This document shows, one piece after another, positions 25,501 to 33,661 of a DNA stretch of 64,000 bases. The stretch is taken from the NCBI RefSeq assembly GCF_009913235.1, contig NZ_CP047897.1:2851001-2915000 (forward strand), read 5' to 3'. The notes below the pieces were generated by a model. The model was not told where the DNA came from. It made no database searches and saw only the letters and a list, made by a program, of their open reading frames with translations. Both the position numbers and the translations under genes were made by a program. Origin of the DNA: Nibribacter ruber (lineage in GTDB: Bacteria; Bacteroidota; Bacteroidia; Cytophagales; Hymenobacteraceae). Within the stretch, counting starts at the first letter, position 1, and each line of letters opens with the position of its first letter.

Positions 25501-25673
25501 CCGTCTGTAGAGGCACCGTTGGAAGTTCCTTTGACTACCACACTCACCCCGGGCAGGGCAGAGCCGTCATCTGCAGAAGTGACCCTTCCAGTAATGGTCT
25601 TGCTTTGAGCAAAACCCGTTTGCGCAATGAGAAAACTCAAAGCGAATAACATAAGCCGTAACGCTATTTTCAT
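22581..25673 (-). CDS. SusC/RagA-family TonB-linked outer-membrane protein
   Basis: A 1030-residue TonB-dependent transporter. The signal peptide ends FAQ (about residue 23). A carboxypeptidase-regulatory-like domain follows (TITGRVTSADDGSALPGVSVVVKG), then the plug (VVTGFNIAQ ... VNALQGKVAGVNI, IVIRGGSS, PLFVIDGIPI) and a 22-strand barrel to a C-terminal aromatic residue (LGIKLSF). With SusD it forms the energised importer of a glycan, peptide or siderophore-like compound. It is the first gene of a three-gene operon. The start at 25673 is the Met that opens the signal peptide. Confidence 0.95.
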   Translation of the reverse strand: MKIALRLMLFALSFLIAQTGFAQSKTITGRVTSADDGSALPGVSVVVKGTSNGASTDGEGKYSIQASSGSVLVYTFIGMVSQERTVGVDNTIDVVLKSDAKALEEVVVTGFNIAQEQKTINYAVQSVSGKALEDSRQQNVVNALQGKVAGVNIISSGGGAGEGASIVIRGGSSIDGDNQPLFVIDGIPIDNSSFQESTAPGAGSGFNGILGRSVGSSNRAGDLNPEDIASITVLKGPAAAALYGLRAGNGAVIITTKKGVAGQTSVSYNALFSFDKVNRLPEVQNVYMQGTNGVFDGTTRRSWGPKFQEGDPQYDNIGDFFQTGFKMNHNLSVSGGSEKTSFYISANHLDQGGVVPETEYEKNSVRVSGTAKFNDILSFDGSANYLQTSGKRALQGPGLFGGTGGFLVSIFNWPLNDNMSDWQNPDGSRRRLLESVTGDIDNPYFTVNKNPQTDRVERMIGNVGVTLDPTDWLKINYRLGSDVYTERTESVRSPGTSLPNNQQGGLAVSVNQFQQYTSNFVVTANKNFTEKLGAGLVLGNTVEQTETKGVDYLGLIFQNPDFVGLNNTTNRSVIQRNSLRRLIGAFARVSLDYDNFLFLELQGRNDWSSTLPVKNRSFAYGSASLGYVFTEHLPLATDSFLKFGKFNISYAQVGKDSPPYRVSSPLTNNTFLGGGFRNNFFGGNPELKPETKTSFETGLDFNFSKNNLRFNVTYYQDRTIDQIIAPRLSQASGFILQYVNGGTVENRGIEAILSGTAIEKGDFSWDVVANFARNRSEVISIPYPLTEIYQSDSWIVGFARGSVFQGSSLSALGAMQYERAPDGQMIISSTGYPTFVDQKFTYAGDRAPDFTLQITNTFKYNNLSLSFLADIRKGGVVVNGNEAALVNSGLSNRTLDRYKKAVFPGVVAVTGADGNVTYVPNTREVELTESYYRNIMSVVGTNFIEDASWVRLRYVTMAYSLPKEFFGRIPFKNVELNVTGRNLLLLTKYSGSDPETAAAGSGVRGGGSGGFDYGSVPGTKGVDLGIKLSF

Positions 25674-26033
25674 AGAAAAAAATTTGGGAGGAAATAAAGG
25701 TTTAAACTGCTTGTTGGTAATTGCTAAGGAATAAAAATTATTAAATGAATCCCATTCATGCCAAAGCAATGGACACACTTTGACAACTTGTCCCAAATTT
25801 AAACTTTCCACAATTTAATGCTACACCTCGGGCCTACTTTTTAAAATTTATTAATCGATCTTGCATTTGCCTGTCATTTTATGATTAATTACCTTAAGAA
25901 TTTAAAAGATGGGCTACTCTTTAAAATAATTGGGTTATGTTTAACCAATAGCGAAACCCCTACTTTTTACTTGAACTATTAAGCTCATAGTGAACCCGTT
26001 GTAAAATAACTATACCTGTAAACTGCTTCTATT
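25674..26033. other. AT-rich divergent promoter region
   Basis: A 360-bp AT-rich spacer between susC (minus) and the acyltransferase gene (plus). It holds a candidate susC -7 element and an inverted repeat GGTTATGTTTAACC near 25932. No gene and no palindromic repeat copy are present, which is notable given how common the repeat is elsewhere. Confidence 0.55.
25794..25801 (-). promoter_or_regulatory. Candidate -7 element for the Sus operon
   Basis: The minus strand reads TAAATTTG, an exact TAnnTTTG match, about 120 nt before the susC start. No TTTG lies at the usual 19-bp distance, which would fit a promoter needing an activator or ECF sigma factor. Confidence 0.35.
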
Positions 26034-27200
26034 TTGGCCACCTCTGTCTCTGCCACACCCCTTTCAGCTTCTGTCCCGCAGGCTGCCGTTCCCCGTCCCG
26101 CGCGGTTAAAATCACTGGATGTCTTTAGAGGTATCACGGTGCTGTCTATGATTTTAGTGAACAACCCCGGCAACTGGGGAAAGATCTACGCTCCTTTGAA
26201 ACACGCGCCTTGGAACGGCTGCACTCCTACAGACCTGGTCTTTCCATTCTTTCTGTTCATTGTGGGCGTTTCTATTGCCTATGCCCTAGAAAGCAGCAAA
26301 CACCACCCAGACACCCACAAAGCCGTCCTTATAAGAATTGTAAGACGCGGCCTCACTCTCTTTGCTTTGGGCATGTTTCTGGCGCTGTTTCCTAAGTTTG
26401 ACTTTGACACGGTGCGCATACCCGGGGTGCTGCAAAGAATAGGAGTGGTCTTCATCATTGCCGCCATCCTTTTCCTCAAGACAGATAGAAAAACCCAAAT
26501 CTGGACCATTGCCACGCTGTTGGTAGGTTACTGGGCGCTGATGATGTTTATACCGGTGCCGGGCATAGGGCAGGCCAACCTGCAACCTACCACCAACCTG
26601 GCTGCCTGGCTAGACAACCTCCTCCTCTCTGAGCATCTCTGGAAGCAGTCCAAAGTCTGGGACCCCGAAGGAATCCTAAGTACGCTGCCAGCCGTGGCCA
26701 CCGCGCTCACAGGCGTGTTGGTGGGCCAGTGGCTCAAGAAACCCACCGCGCCCGGCGACAAGATTGCCTGGCTAATGGTCTGGGGTGTCATCTGCGTCTG
26801 CCTGGGGCTTATCTGGGACCTGCACTTTCCCATCAACAAAATCCTCTGGACCAGCTCGTATGTGTTGTACACCTCAGGACTGGCCATGCTGGGACTAGGG
26901 CTCTGCTACTGGCTGATTGACGTGAAAGGTTATCAGAAGTTCACCACGCCGTTTCTGGTGTATGGAGTCAATGCCATCACCGTGTTTTTCCTGTCTGGCT
27001 TGATTCCGCGCATCATGGGCATGATAAAAGTAGACACGGCCAATGGAGAGGTAGACAGCAAAACCTGGCTGTATGAGTCTTTTTACACGCCGTTCCTGTC
27101 GCCTATCAATGCCTCGCTGGCCTGGGCACTCACCTGGATCGCCTTCTGGATGGTCATCCTCTATATTATGTACAAGAAGAACATCATTATCAAAGTCTAA
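26034..27200 (+). CDS. NagX/HGSNAT-like membrane acyltransferase (DUF5009 type)
   Basis: A 388-residue protein with about ten or eleven transmembrane helices. The opening RLKSLDVFRGITVLSMILVNNPG and then APWNGCTPTDLVFPFFLFIVG are the signature of the heparan-alpha-glucosaminide N-acetyltransferase-like family; the His/Asp in this region are thought to take part in acetyl transfer across the membrane. Bacterial members (NagX) lie with N-acetylglucosamine catabolic genes, but no such genes are here; the nearest is the divergent Sus locus, which could supply the sugar. The start is a TTG; the cytosolic N-terminus before the first helix is Ala/Pro-rich and could begin a little later. Confidence 0.85.
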   Translation: MATSVSATPLSASVPQAAVPRPARLKSLDVFRGITVLSMILVNNPGNWGKIYAPLKHAPWNGCTPTDLVFPFFLFIVGVSIAYALESSKHHPDTHKAVLIRIVRRGLTLFALGMFLALFPKFDFDTVRIPGVLQRIGVVFIIAAILFLKTDRKTQIWTIATLLVGYWALMMFIPVPGIGQANLQPTTNLAAWLDNLLLSEHLWKQSKVWDPEGILSTLPAVATALTGVLVGQWLKKPTAPGDKIAWLMVWGVICVCLGLIWDLHFPINKILWTSSYVLYTSGLAMLGLGLCYWLIDVKGYQKFTTPFLVYGVNAITVFFLSGLIPRIMGMIKVDTANGEVDSKTWLYESFYTPFLSPINASLAWALTWIAFWMVILYIMYKKNIIIKV

Positions 27201-27236
27201 GCCGAAGGCACCTTCCAACAAACTGCCTGGCAATAT

Positions 27237-27275
27237 CCGTTTTTGGGCTGATTCCTGGAAAACAGCCCAAAAACG
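27237..27275. repeat. 40-nt palindromic repeat, copy 13
   Basis: CCGTTTTTGGGCTGATT and AAACAGCCCAAAAACG with centre CCTGG, 36 bp after the acyltransferase gene. Left and right arms carry a matching GGGCT/AGCCC change, so pairing is kept. Confidence 0.87.
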
Positions 27276-27398
27276 TTATTTCTTGCTTTAAGGCACCATC
27301 CTGCTTTTGCTTTTGGCAGGAGACAGTCCTGAAGAGCAAGCCGTGCGCCAGAGAGCAGTTTGTTACCTTCCGGAAAAAATCGCGTAGACTGGCAGCAT

Positions 27399-27803
27399 AT
27401 GGAAAAGACCAGACCTTCCTTCATTCGGCAGCGGGCCAACAGCTTCGGGTATGCGGTAAAAGGCATTGCGGCGGCATTCCGGTCTGAGGTGAACCTGCGC
27501 TGGCACGTTCTTTCTGCCGGACTGGTAGTGGCCCTGGGCTTGTATGTGCGCCTGACCACCGTGGAGTGGGCGCTGGTCTGCGCCGCCATAGGCCTGGTCT
27601 GGATGGCCGAGCTGTTCAACACGGCCATTGAGGTGGTGGTCAATCTGGTCTCCCCAGACCGGCACCCGCTGGCCGGCAAGGCCAAGGACATTGCTGCTGG
27701 GGCTGTTTTGATTGCTTCTCTGACGGCCGCCGCCGTTGGCTTGCTGGTCTTCTGGCCGTATTTGCTGCAATTGGTGGAAATAACAAGTAAACATTCTTTC
27801 TGA
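27399..27803 (+). CDS. dgkA: Diacylglycerol kinase family protein
   Basis: A 134-residue membrane kinase of the DgkA family with three predicted transmembrane helices. The active-site blocks are complete: WMAELFNTAIEVVVN (Glu71, Asn74, Glu78) and KAKDIAAGAV (residues 94-103). It phosphorylates diacylglycerol or, in many Gram-positive and Bacteroidota members, undecaprenol, feeding lipid recycling. The start at 27399 gives the usual cytosolic amphipathic helix. TAGACTGG, a weak match to TAnnTTTG, lies 7 bp before the ATG with TTTG 22 bp further upstream, so the mRNA leader may be extremely short. Confidence 0.93.
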   Translation: MEKTRPSFIRQRANSFGYAVKGIAAAFRSEVNLRWHVLSAGLVVALGLYVRLTTVEWALVCAAIGLVWMAELFNTAIEVVVNLVSPDRHPLAGKAKDIAAGAVLIASLTAAAVGLLVFWPYLLQLVEITSKHSF

Positions 27804-27816
27804 GGCACCCGTTTAC

Positions 27817-27824
27817 TACTTTTG
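27817..27824 (+). promoter_or_regulatory. Candidate -7 element for the DinB gene
   Basis: TACTTTTG is an exact TAnnTTTG match starting 14 bp after the dgkA stop. The -33 region is poor (TTTC at 16 bp). The predicted leader is about 40 nt. Confidence 0.45.
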
Positions 27825-27872
27825 CGCAATTTCCAGGGCGCGCCTCTGGGGCTACTTACCAAATTTACTTTT

Positions 27873-28358
27873 ATGACTACAAATGACGTCCTCCAGAACT
27901 TGACGCACTACAACGTATGGGCCAACGCCCGGGTGCTGAAAAGCTTTGACAAAATAGAAGGCGAACTACCTGATTACGCAGTTTTGATGTTCAGCCACGT
28001 GTTGAACGCCCAAGCCATCTGGATTGCCCGCATCACCGGCACCAAAAGCCCCGTAACCGTTCTCCAAAAGCATTCTCTGGAAGAATTGCACCGCCTGGCC
28101 CAGGACACGTCTACCAAACTGGTGGAAATTTACGCCAACGCTGACGAGGCTGAGCTGAACCGCCAAATTGAATACACCAACACCCAGGGCAAGGCCTATT
28201 CTACCAAAGTGCAGGACATCTTGACCCACGCCATCAACCATGCCACTTACCACCGCGGCCAGGTGGCCCGTGAGCTGAGACTGGCCGGCCATGAACCCAT
28301 CAACTCAGACTACGTGACGTACGTGCGCATTCAGTACGGCCAGGACTTAGAACTGTAA
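27873..28358 (+). CDS. DinB/YfiT-family metal-dependent protein
   Basis: A 161-residue four-helix-bundle protein of the DinB superfamily. Likely metal ligands are the His in FSHVLNAQ and the pair in HAINHATYHRGQ near residues 122-133, which give the family's three-His site. Such proteins act as thiol-dependent transferases or hydrolases (bacillithiol, mycothiol), but the substrate here is unknown. The start at 27873 matches the family N-terminus (LTHYNVWANARVL). It is followed by a repeat and a bidirectional terminator shared with a convergent lipoprotein gene. Confidence 0.85.
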   Translation: MTTNDVLQNLTHYNVWANARVLKSFDKIEGELPDYAVLMFSHVLNAQAIWIARITGTKSPVTVLQKHSLEELHRLAQDTSTKLVEIYANADEAELNRQIEYTNTQGKAYSTKVQDILTHAINHATYHRGQVARELRLAGHEPINSDYVTYVRIQYGQDLEL

Positions 28359-28363
28359 TCCCT

Positions 28364-28401
28364 CGTTTTTGGCCTGTTTCCCAGAAAATACGCCAAAAAC
28401 G
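28364..28401. repeat. 40-nt palindromic repeat, copy 14
   Basis: CGTTTTTGGCCTGTTT and AAATACGCCAAAAACG around CCCAG, 5 bp after the DinB gene and 15 bp before a terminator. Confidence 0.88.
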
Positions 28402-28416
28402 AAATACCAGATAAAG

Positions 28417-28450
28417 AAAAAGGGAGCCTATAAGTTAGGCTCCCTTTTTT
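28417..28450. terminator. Bidirectional terminator between convergent genes
   Basis: AAAGGGAGCCTA / TAGGCTCCCTTT with a TAAGT loop, A-run on one side and T-run on the other. It serves the DinB gene (plus) and the DUF4382 gene (minus). Confidence 0.9.
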
Positions 28451-28472
28451 ATGGGTCATGCAGTAAGGCAGA

Positions 28473-29267
28473 TTAGTTCAGGTCTGTTACCGGCATCTCC
28501 GTGATTTGGTCATTGGTCACTACCACGTTGGCTACCTCTTTGTTTTTGTATGGCTCAGTGGTGGTGAACTGCACTTTGTAGGTACCGGCTCTCAGGCCCT
28601 TGATCAGGAAGCGTCCGGCATCATCGGCGAAGCCACCCACGCTATCACCAGCCGCAGAAATTACCAGAATACCCGGCTTGGCGGCGGCTGGCGTTACGGT
28701 TCCTTTGATACCTCCAGCCACCGCCTGGGTAATGGTTCTGATGACCGGTTTCAAGTTGTACTCGCCGCTGTTACCGCGGGGCACCACAGATTTGGCAGCG
28801 TCAAAGTCCAGCAACACTACGTAGGTCACATCTTCCTCCAGGGTGGTGTTCAAGGCCAGTTTCAGGCCTGATGTCTGGCCGCTAGGCGTAGTCAGGGATC
28901 TAAGCGTGTTTTCGCCTTTCAGTTTTAGGGAGTTGTTGTTGCCTAACACCAGTCTTATCTGGGTGATGGCACCGGCTGGCAAGGTCGCGCTGGCTAATAA
29001 CGTGTCACGGCCATTGGCGAAGTCCAGCAGGTTGTACACACCTGGCTTGATGTTGTCCAGCGTAATCCAGCCAGACTCGTCGCCGGTGGCGTCTCTGTGA
29101 ATCTGTACCGAGCGGATGTCTACGTTTACTTCGTCATAGTCGCCGGGGGCGTCTGTTAGGCGCACTTCCATGCGGGAGGTGCCGGTGGTTTCCTTGTCAT
29201 CGTCTGAGCAGGCAGAGAAGCCAAGGGCACCTACTAAAAACAGGGCTGCTACAAGTTGCTTTTTCAT
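28473..29267 (-). CDS. DUF4382 lipoprotein
   Basis: A 264-residue lipoprotein: MKKQLVAALFLVGALGFSAC, then an acidic start (SDDDKETTG). The DUF4382 domain spans about residues 30-165 (MEVRLTDAPGDYDEVNVDIRS, IKPGVYNLLDF, LPAGAITQIRLVLG). A small carboxypeptidase-regulatory-like beta module closes the protein (GIKGTVTPAAAKPG ... FLIKGLRAGTYKVQF). Both are exported beta folds of unknown ligand. The start at 29267 is the signal-peptide Met; the longer frame runs into a repeat. Confidence 0.87.
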   Translation of the reverse strand: MKKQLVAALFLVGALGFSACSDDDKETTGTSRMEVRLTDAPGDYDEVNVDIRSVQIHRDATGDESGWITLDNIKPGVYNLLDFANGRDTLLASATLPAGAITQIRLVLGNNNSLKLKGENTLRSLTTPSGQTSGLKLALNTTLEEDVTYVVLLDFDAAKSVVPRGNSGEYNLKPVIRTITQAVAGGIKGTVTPAAAKPGILVISAAGDSVGGFADDAGRFLIKGLRAGTYKVQFTTTEPYKNKEVANVVVTNDQITEMPVTDLN

Positions 29268-29374
29268 TTTGGTAAAATTTAGGTTGGGGGAAATATTCTG
29301 ATTGTCTATAGTAACGAGACCTATACGAAATATTGCATAAGAGTTTACAAGAGTTGGGCCCGCACATAAAAAAA

Positions 29375-29418
29375 TCCCGTTTTTAGCTTCTTTTCCAGAA
29401 AAGAAGCCAAAAACGGGA
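29375..29418. repeat. 40-nt palindromic repeat, copy 15 (extended arms)
   Basis: The arms reach 44 nt: TCCCGTTTTTAGCTTCTTTT and AAAAGAAGCCAAAAACGGGA. It lies between two minus-strand genes, 22 bp beyond the AsmA-like stop, and probably terminates that gene. Confidence 0.88.
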
Positions 29419-29440
29419 TCAAGCAGTTGCAAAACTTAGG

Positions 29441-32400
29441 TTACTGCTTAGTTGTGTCTGGCGGCGTTGTGGTGGTGGCGGGCTTCTTAGGCCTGTTGAA
29501 GATATTGTTCAGCTGTTTTTTAGCCTCGTCGCGCACTTTCTGCTCTGCCTCCAGGCGTTTTTTCTCCAACTCCTGCTGGGCTTTCACCTTGGCTTCTTCC
29601 TGCTTTCTGGCAAATTCGGCTTTTAAGCTGTCTTTGCTGGTAGGCACGTTCACGTTCAGCTTTTCCTTCACGCCTTCCAGCTTGCTGCTCACCACTTGTT
29701 TCACCAGGTCCTTGGCTTCGGCTTTGAGGCTGCTGCTGCGCAGGGCCACGGTGGGGTTGGTAAGCGTACCGCCCACGCCCAGTTGCAAGGTCACGCGCTC
29801 CAGGCTGTTGATGTTCTGCACCCCAGACATGGCCGTGAGTTTAGAGGCCAAAGCGCCGCCTACTTTGCCAGAAGGCACATCCATGGCCACCACGTAGTCC
29901 ATGGTGCCAGCCAGGTTGTTGGTGCCGCCCACGGTCATTTTCATATCGCCTACGTTAAAATCAAAGGGTTTCACCACCAGGTTACCGGCCAAAATCTCAG
30001 CCGCGAAGCCTTTGTTCTTCACCACGAAGTTCTGCACGTCTTTGAGCTGCGTCACTTCACTGATCTTGGTAAGCGCTTTGATGTTGGTCACCACGGCTTG
30101 CACTACTTCTACCATGCCCTTGCCCGTTAAAGTGCTCATAACCGGCATCATGTCTGCCCCTAGTTCACCGGTTAAGCTGAACTTGGTGGAGAACTGGCCG
30201 TCCAAGGCCTTAGAAATAGGAGCAATCTTCTGCAAGGTATTAAAGGCGGTGAAGGCACTCTTGAAATCCAGGTTCTTGATATCCAGCCCGAAGGAGAACT
30301 TAGGATGGATCAGGTCTCTGGAGTCATAGGAACCGGTGGTCACAAACTGGCCGCCCAGCGTGTTGAAGCTCACGTTCTCCAGCTTGGCAATCTGGTCTTT
30401 GATGGCCACTTTTCCTTTGAAGTCCTGCAGTTTTAAGTTGTCATAAATAACGGTACCCGCCTGCGTATTCAGCACCAGCTCCAGATCTGCCGGAACCTGC
30501 ACCACACCTTGGGCCTGGGTAGCAGAAGAAGGAGCGGCCTGGCCGGTGTGCTCGTCTACGGTCCACTCGTTCACGTTGAACGTACCGGCGCGCAGGTTAA
30601 AATTACCGCGCAAGGGCTGGTTTTCTGAGAACAGGTAGCCCATGTAGTTGGTCACGGTACCGTCCATCTGCACATCGCTCTTGCCCAGGAAGCCGTTCAG
30701 GTTCTCCAGACGCACCTGGTCATTGTTGAAGGTGGCTTTGGCCGTGTTGATGCGCATGCCCTGCGGCAGGTCTGTGCTCTTGTAGTTCAACTGGCTGATT
30801 TGCATGGCGCCGCTGGCCGTAATGTTGCCGTACTTGCCAGCCTCTACATCGGTCATTTTGCCTTTGGCAGCAATGTTTCCGTTCAGGCGACCGCTGAGCG
30901 TGGTACCCTCAATAGGGAAAATCTTGGTGAGCTTGGTCAAATCCAGCACGCCATTCACTACTGCGTCAAATTGCGGCTGGGCCAGGTTCTTGATAGATAC
31001 GCGCCCATCTAATGGCTCTTTGTCCAGCAGCATTCTAAATTTAGAGATGTTAATGTCAGTGTCGGCGGCCTGGCCGGTGCTGTTGGTCACAGTAGAGACT
31101 ACCGTCACCTGCTCCAGCGGTGCCGGGAAGGAGGTTGATTTCACATAGCCGTTGGTGAGGTTCAGCTTGGCCACCACTTTGGGCATGTGGTTCTCAAAAT
31201 ACACGCCATTGGCCGTCGCGTCCACGTCCAGCAAACCGCGCAGGGTAGTGCCTTCTAATGGGAACACTTTGGTCATTTCGGCTAGGTCCAGCTTGGCTTT
31301 CAGGTTACCGTTAATCTTCATAGGCGACAGACCGTCAATGAGCACCTGACCGTCTACCGGGTTCTTGCCCAGGTCTAAGTGCAGCTTCTTGATGTTGACC
31401 TGCGTATGGTCTACCACGCCGTCTGCGTTCTTCACGCTCATGTTCACGTTGATGTTGCGGGCCTCCTGGGGCAGGTCTGGGTATTTAAACCGGCCGTTGT
31501 TCACCTGCAAATCTACCCCGAAGCCCGGCATGGTGGTCTCATTGAACGTGCCTTTCACGTAGCCATTGAAGGCCAGCTTGCCATCTGTGTCAATGTCTTT
31601 GAATTTGTCCGTGAACACGCCGGGCACCAGAGAGAACAGGTTTTTAAAATCGGTTTCCAGGGCTTTGAAGGTCAGGTCCAGAATGATATCCTCAGTCGGC
31701 ATGGCCACCGAGCCCGCCATTCCTAATGCAAAGTCATTTATCCTGAAGTTGTTGTCCTTGAAAGTGTATTTCATATTGGCCAGGTCCATGGCCATGGTCA
31801 CATCTGCGTCCAGCTTCTTGTTCTCTATGTAGTTGATGCCGTCATAGGTCATGGTGAAGCGCTCGGCCTGAGTCTGGGTCTTCATGTCAAAGATGTCTTT
31901 GGCTAAATCGCCACTGCCGGTGTGCTGCACATTGTAGGCGGCCACTCCAAATGGAATGCTCAGGTCTTGGTACACAATCTGGCCGTTGGTCATCTCCCAG
32001 CTGTCAATGCCCATCTTAAAGTCTGAGGTGTCTGTCTGGGCCGCCTGCGCCGAGTCCGGAATAAAGATGTCCCAGTTGGCCTTGCCAGATTTCAGCACCA
32101 ACAGCTTTAACTGAGGCCGGTCCATCTGCACGGACTTGATCACCATCTCATCTCCAGAAATCACGCTCATAAGGTCTAAGCCTAGGGAAAAATCTGGCAG
32201 GTAGGCGAGGGTGTCCCTTTGAAAAGAGTCTTTGCCAATGATGCGTAGTTCCTTTACGCTCAGGCCCAGGTCTGGGAATGTGCGAAACAAGGACAGCGAT
32301 ACGTTGTCAGTTTCGTATAGGACCCGGGCGTTAATATTCTTAGCTATTTCTTTATCTAGCCGGTCTTTGATTTTATCTTTGAAGAGAACCGGTACCAGCA

Positions 32401-32458
32401 CGGCCGCGGCCACCAGCACTACAAAGAAAATGGCTAATCCAATGAATACTTTTTTCAT
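29441..32458 (-). CDS. AsmA-like inner-membrane/periplasmic protein
   Basis: A 1005-residue protein with one N-terminal transmembrane helix (VFIGLAIFFVVLVAAAVLVPVLF) and a long periplasmic part. The opening DKIKDRLDKEIAKNINARV and LSLFRTFPDLGLSVKELRI mark the AsmA family. The body is repetitive beta-strand (chorein-like) sequence with recurrent PLDGRVSIKNL and FPIEGTTLRGLLDVDA units, as expected for a bridge that moves phospholipid between membranes. The last 80 residues are a charged coiled coil (KQEEAKVKAQQELEKKRLEA). Divergent from porP with only 44 bp between starts. Confidence 0.87.
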   Translation of the reverse strand: MKKVFIGLAIFFVVLVAAAVLVPVLFKDKIKDRLDKEIAKNINARVLYETDNVSLSLFRTFPDLGLSVKELRIIGKDSFQRDTLAYLPDFSLGLDLMSVISGDEMVIKSVQMDRPQLKLLVLKSGKANWDIFIPDSAQAAQTDTSDFKMGIDSWEMTNGQIVYQDLSIPFGVAAYNVQHTGSGDLAKDIFDMKTQTQAERFTMTYDGINYIENKKLDADVTMAMDLANMKYTFKDNNFRINDFALGMAGSVAMPTEDIILDLTFKALETDFKNLFSLVPGVFTDKFKDIDTDGKLAFNGYVKGTFNETTMPGFGVDLQVNNGRFKYPDLPQEARNINVNMSVKNADGVVDHTQVNIKKLHLDLGKNPVDGQVLIDGLSPMKINGNLKAKLDLAEMTKVFPLEGTTLRGLLDVDATANGVYFENHMPKVVAKLNLTNGYVKSTSFPAPLEQVTVVSTVTNSTGQAADTDINISKFRMLLDKEPLDGRVSIKNLAQPQFDAVVNGVLDLTKLTKIFPIEGTTLSGRLNGNIAAKGKMTDVEAGKYGNITASGAMQISQLNYKSTDLPQGMRINTAKATFNNDQVRLENLNGFLGKSDVQMDGTVTNYMGYLFSENQPLRGNFNLRAGTFNVNEWTVDEHTGQAAPSSATQAQGVVQVPADLELVLNTQAGTVIYDNLKLQDFKGKVAIKDQIAKLENVSFNTLGGQFVTTGSYDSRDLIHPKFSFGLDIKNLDFKSAFTAFNTLQKIAPISKALDGQFSTKFSLTGELGADMMPVMSTLTGKGMVEVVQAVVTNIKALTKISEVTQLKDVQNFVVKNKGFAAEILAGNLVVKPFDFNVGDMKMTVGGTNNLAGTMDYVVAMDVPSGKVGGALASKLTAMSGVQNINSLERVTLQLGVGGTLTNPTVALRSSSLKAEAKDLVKQVVSSKLEGVKEKLNVNVPTSKDSLKAEFARKQEEAKVKAQQELEKKRLEAEQKVRDEAKKQLNNIFNRPKKPATTTTPPDTTKQ

Positions 32459-32502
32459 CTTGTGAGAAGGTGAGTTCAGACTGTAAGTTTACTATTTTTA
32501 GA

Positions 32503-33576
32503 ATGAAGATAGGCGTTAGAAACACATCGCAATTTACGTGCCGTCTCTCAAAGGCCGTACGGTTGGGTAGATTTCTGCCGTTTCTTTTTTTCGGGGGGTC
32601 TCTGATGGCGCCCCTTGCTAAGGCCCAGGAGTTACCCTCTGCCCAGCAATTTGCGCACCGTGTCTTTCTTAACCCCGCATTCACGGGTTTATTGTCTGAC
32701 TACAGCGTTACGGCCGGTCACAGAGCGCAATGGACCGGCGCCCAGAACGGTTTTTCCACCCAGTGGCTCAGTGGCGAGTATCGGTTTCAGGAGAGCAAGA
32801 CGGGTGTGGGGCTCACCTTGCAGGCAGACCGCGCCCCTGCGGGTGGCTATGCTCGGGTGCAGGCGGGTGCTGTATATGCCTATCATACTAAGCTTAGGGA
32901 GAACATAGACTTCAGTGCGGGGCTGCAGGCGGCCTATGCCTCCCAGAAACCCGGCTTCTCTGATCTTATTTTTGAAGATCAGCTGGGAGCAGGCGGCACC
33001 GTGCAGCAACCCACCACCGAGGCGCTGGGGAAGGAGCGTTCTTCTTATGCCACCTTCGCCACCGGATTTTTACTTTTCACAGACCAGTTCTGGGTGGGCG
33101 CTTCTGCGCAACATATAAATAATCCAACCACGGGCGTAGGGTCAGGGGCGTCCTTGCCTCCCATATTTCAGGTGCAGACCGGGTACAGATTCTACGTAAA
33201 AAACTACTACGCCCAAAATTCTTTAAAGGAGATAAGCTTTGTGCCAACGCTTGCGTTTACGCAGCAGCAAAGTTTTAAAAGGCTGGACGGGAACCTTTAT
33301 ACTATTGTAACACCTATCACGTTAGGACTTGGGTACAGCTACCTGCCCGCCGGTGCGCAAACGTCTGCTAGTAATGGCTTTAGCGGCCTGTTTGGCGTAA
33401 TGTACCAAGGGTTTAAGGTGGGCTATGCTTATAGGGCGGCGCTCTCTGAAGAAGCCTCAGCCTTGGGTCCAACCCATGAGATAAGCATAGGGTTTGCCAA
33501 GGCAGATTTCAAGAAGATTTTTAAAAGATTAGGTTCTGATAAAAATTACAATCGCATTGCTTGTCCAGAATTTTGA
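32503..33576 (+). CDS. PorP/SprF-family type IX secretion outer-membrane protein
   Basis: A 357-residue beta-barrel protein with an N-terminal signal region ending AKAQ. The family start is clear: FAHRVFLNPAFTGLLSDYSV then GHRAQWTG. PorP/SprF proteins help anchor type IX secreted adhesins or form part of the secretion machine. The start at 32503 is favoured over one 33 bp upstream because it is an ATG with an AT-rich leader and gives a shorter, still basic N-terminus. A GldJ-type lipoprotein gene follows after 85 bp, as in porPK loci, but gldL, gldM and gldN are not here. Confidence 0.9.
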   Translation: MKIGVRNTSQFTCRLSKAVRLGRFLPFLFFGGSLMAPLAKAQELPSAQQFAHRVFLNPAFTGLLSDYSVTAGHRAQWTGAQNGFSTQWLSGEYRFQESKTGVGLTLQADRAPAGGYARVQAGAVYAYHTKLRENIDFSAGLQAAYASQKPGFSDLIFEDQLGAGGTVQQPTTEALGKERSSYATFATGFLLFTDQFWVGASAQHINNPTTGVGSGASLPPIFQVQTGYRFYVKNYYAQNSLKEISFVPTLAFTQQQSFKRLDGNLYTIVTPITLGLGYSYLPAGAQTSASNGFSGLFGVMYQGFKVGYAYRAALSEEASALGPTHEISIGFAKADFKKIFKRLGSDKNYNRIACPEF

Positions 33577-33661
33577 TTTTGTCTATTTTTACACGTTAAA
33601 GGCAAACCGTTTTTAGAGAACACAATTATCACCTATTATTATTTGGCATCAACCAAAATTT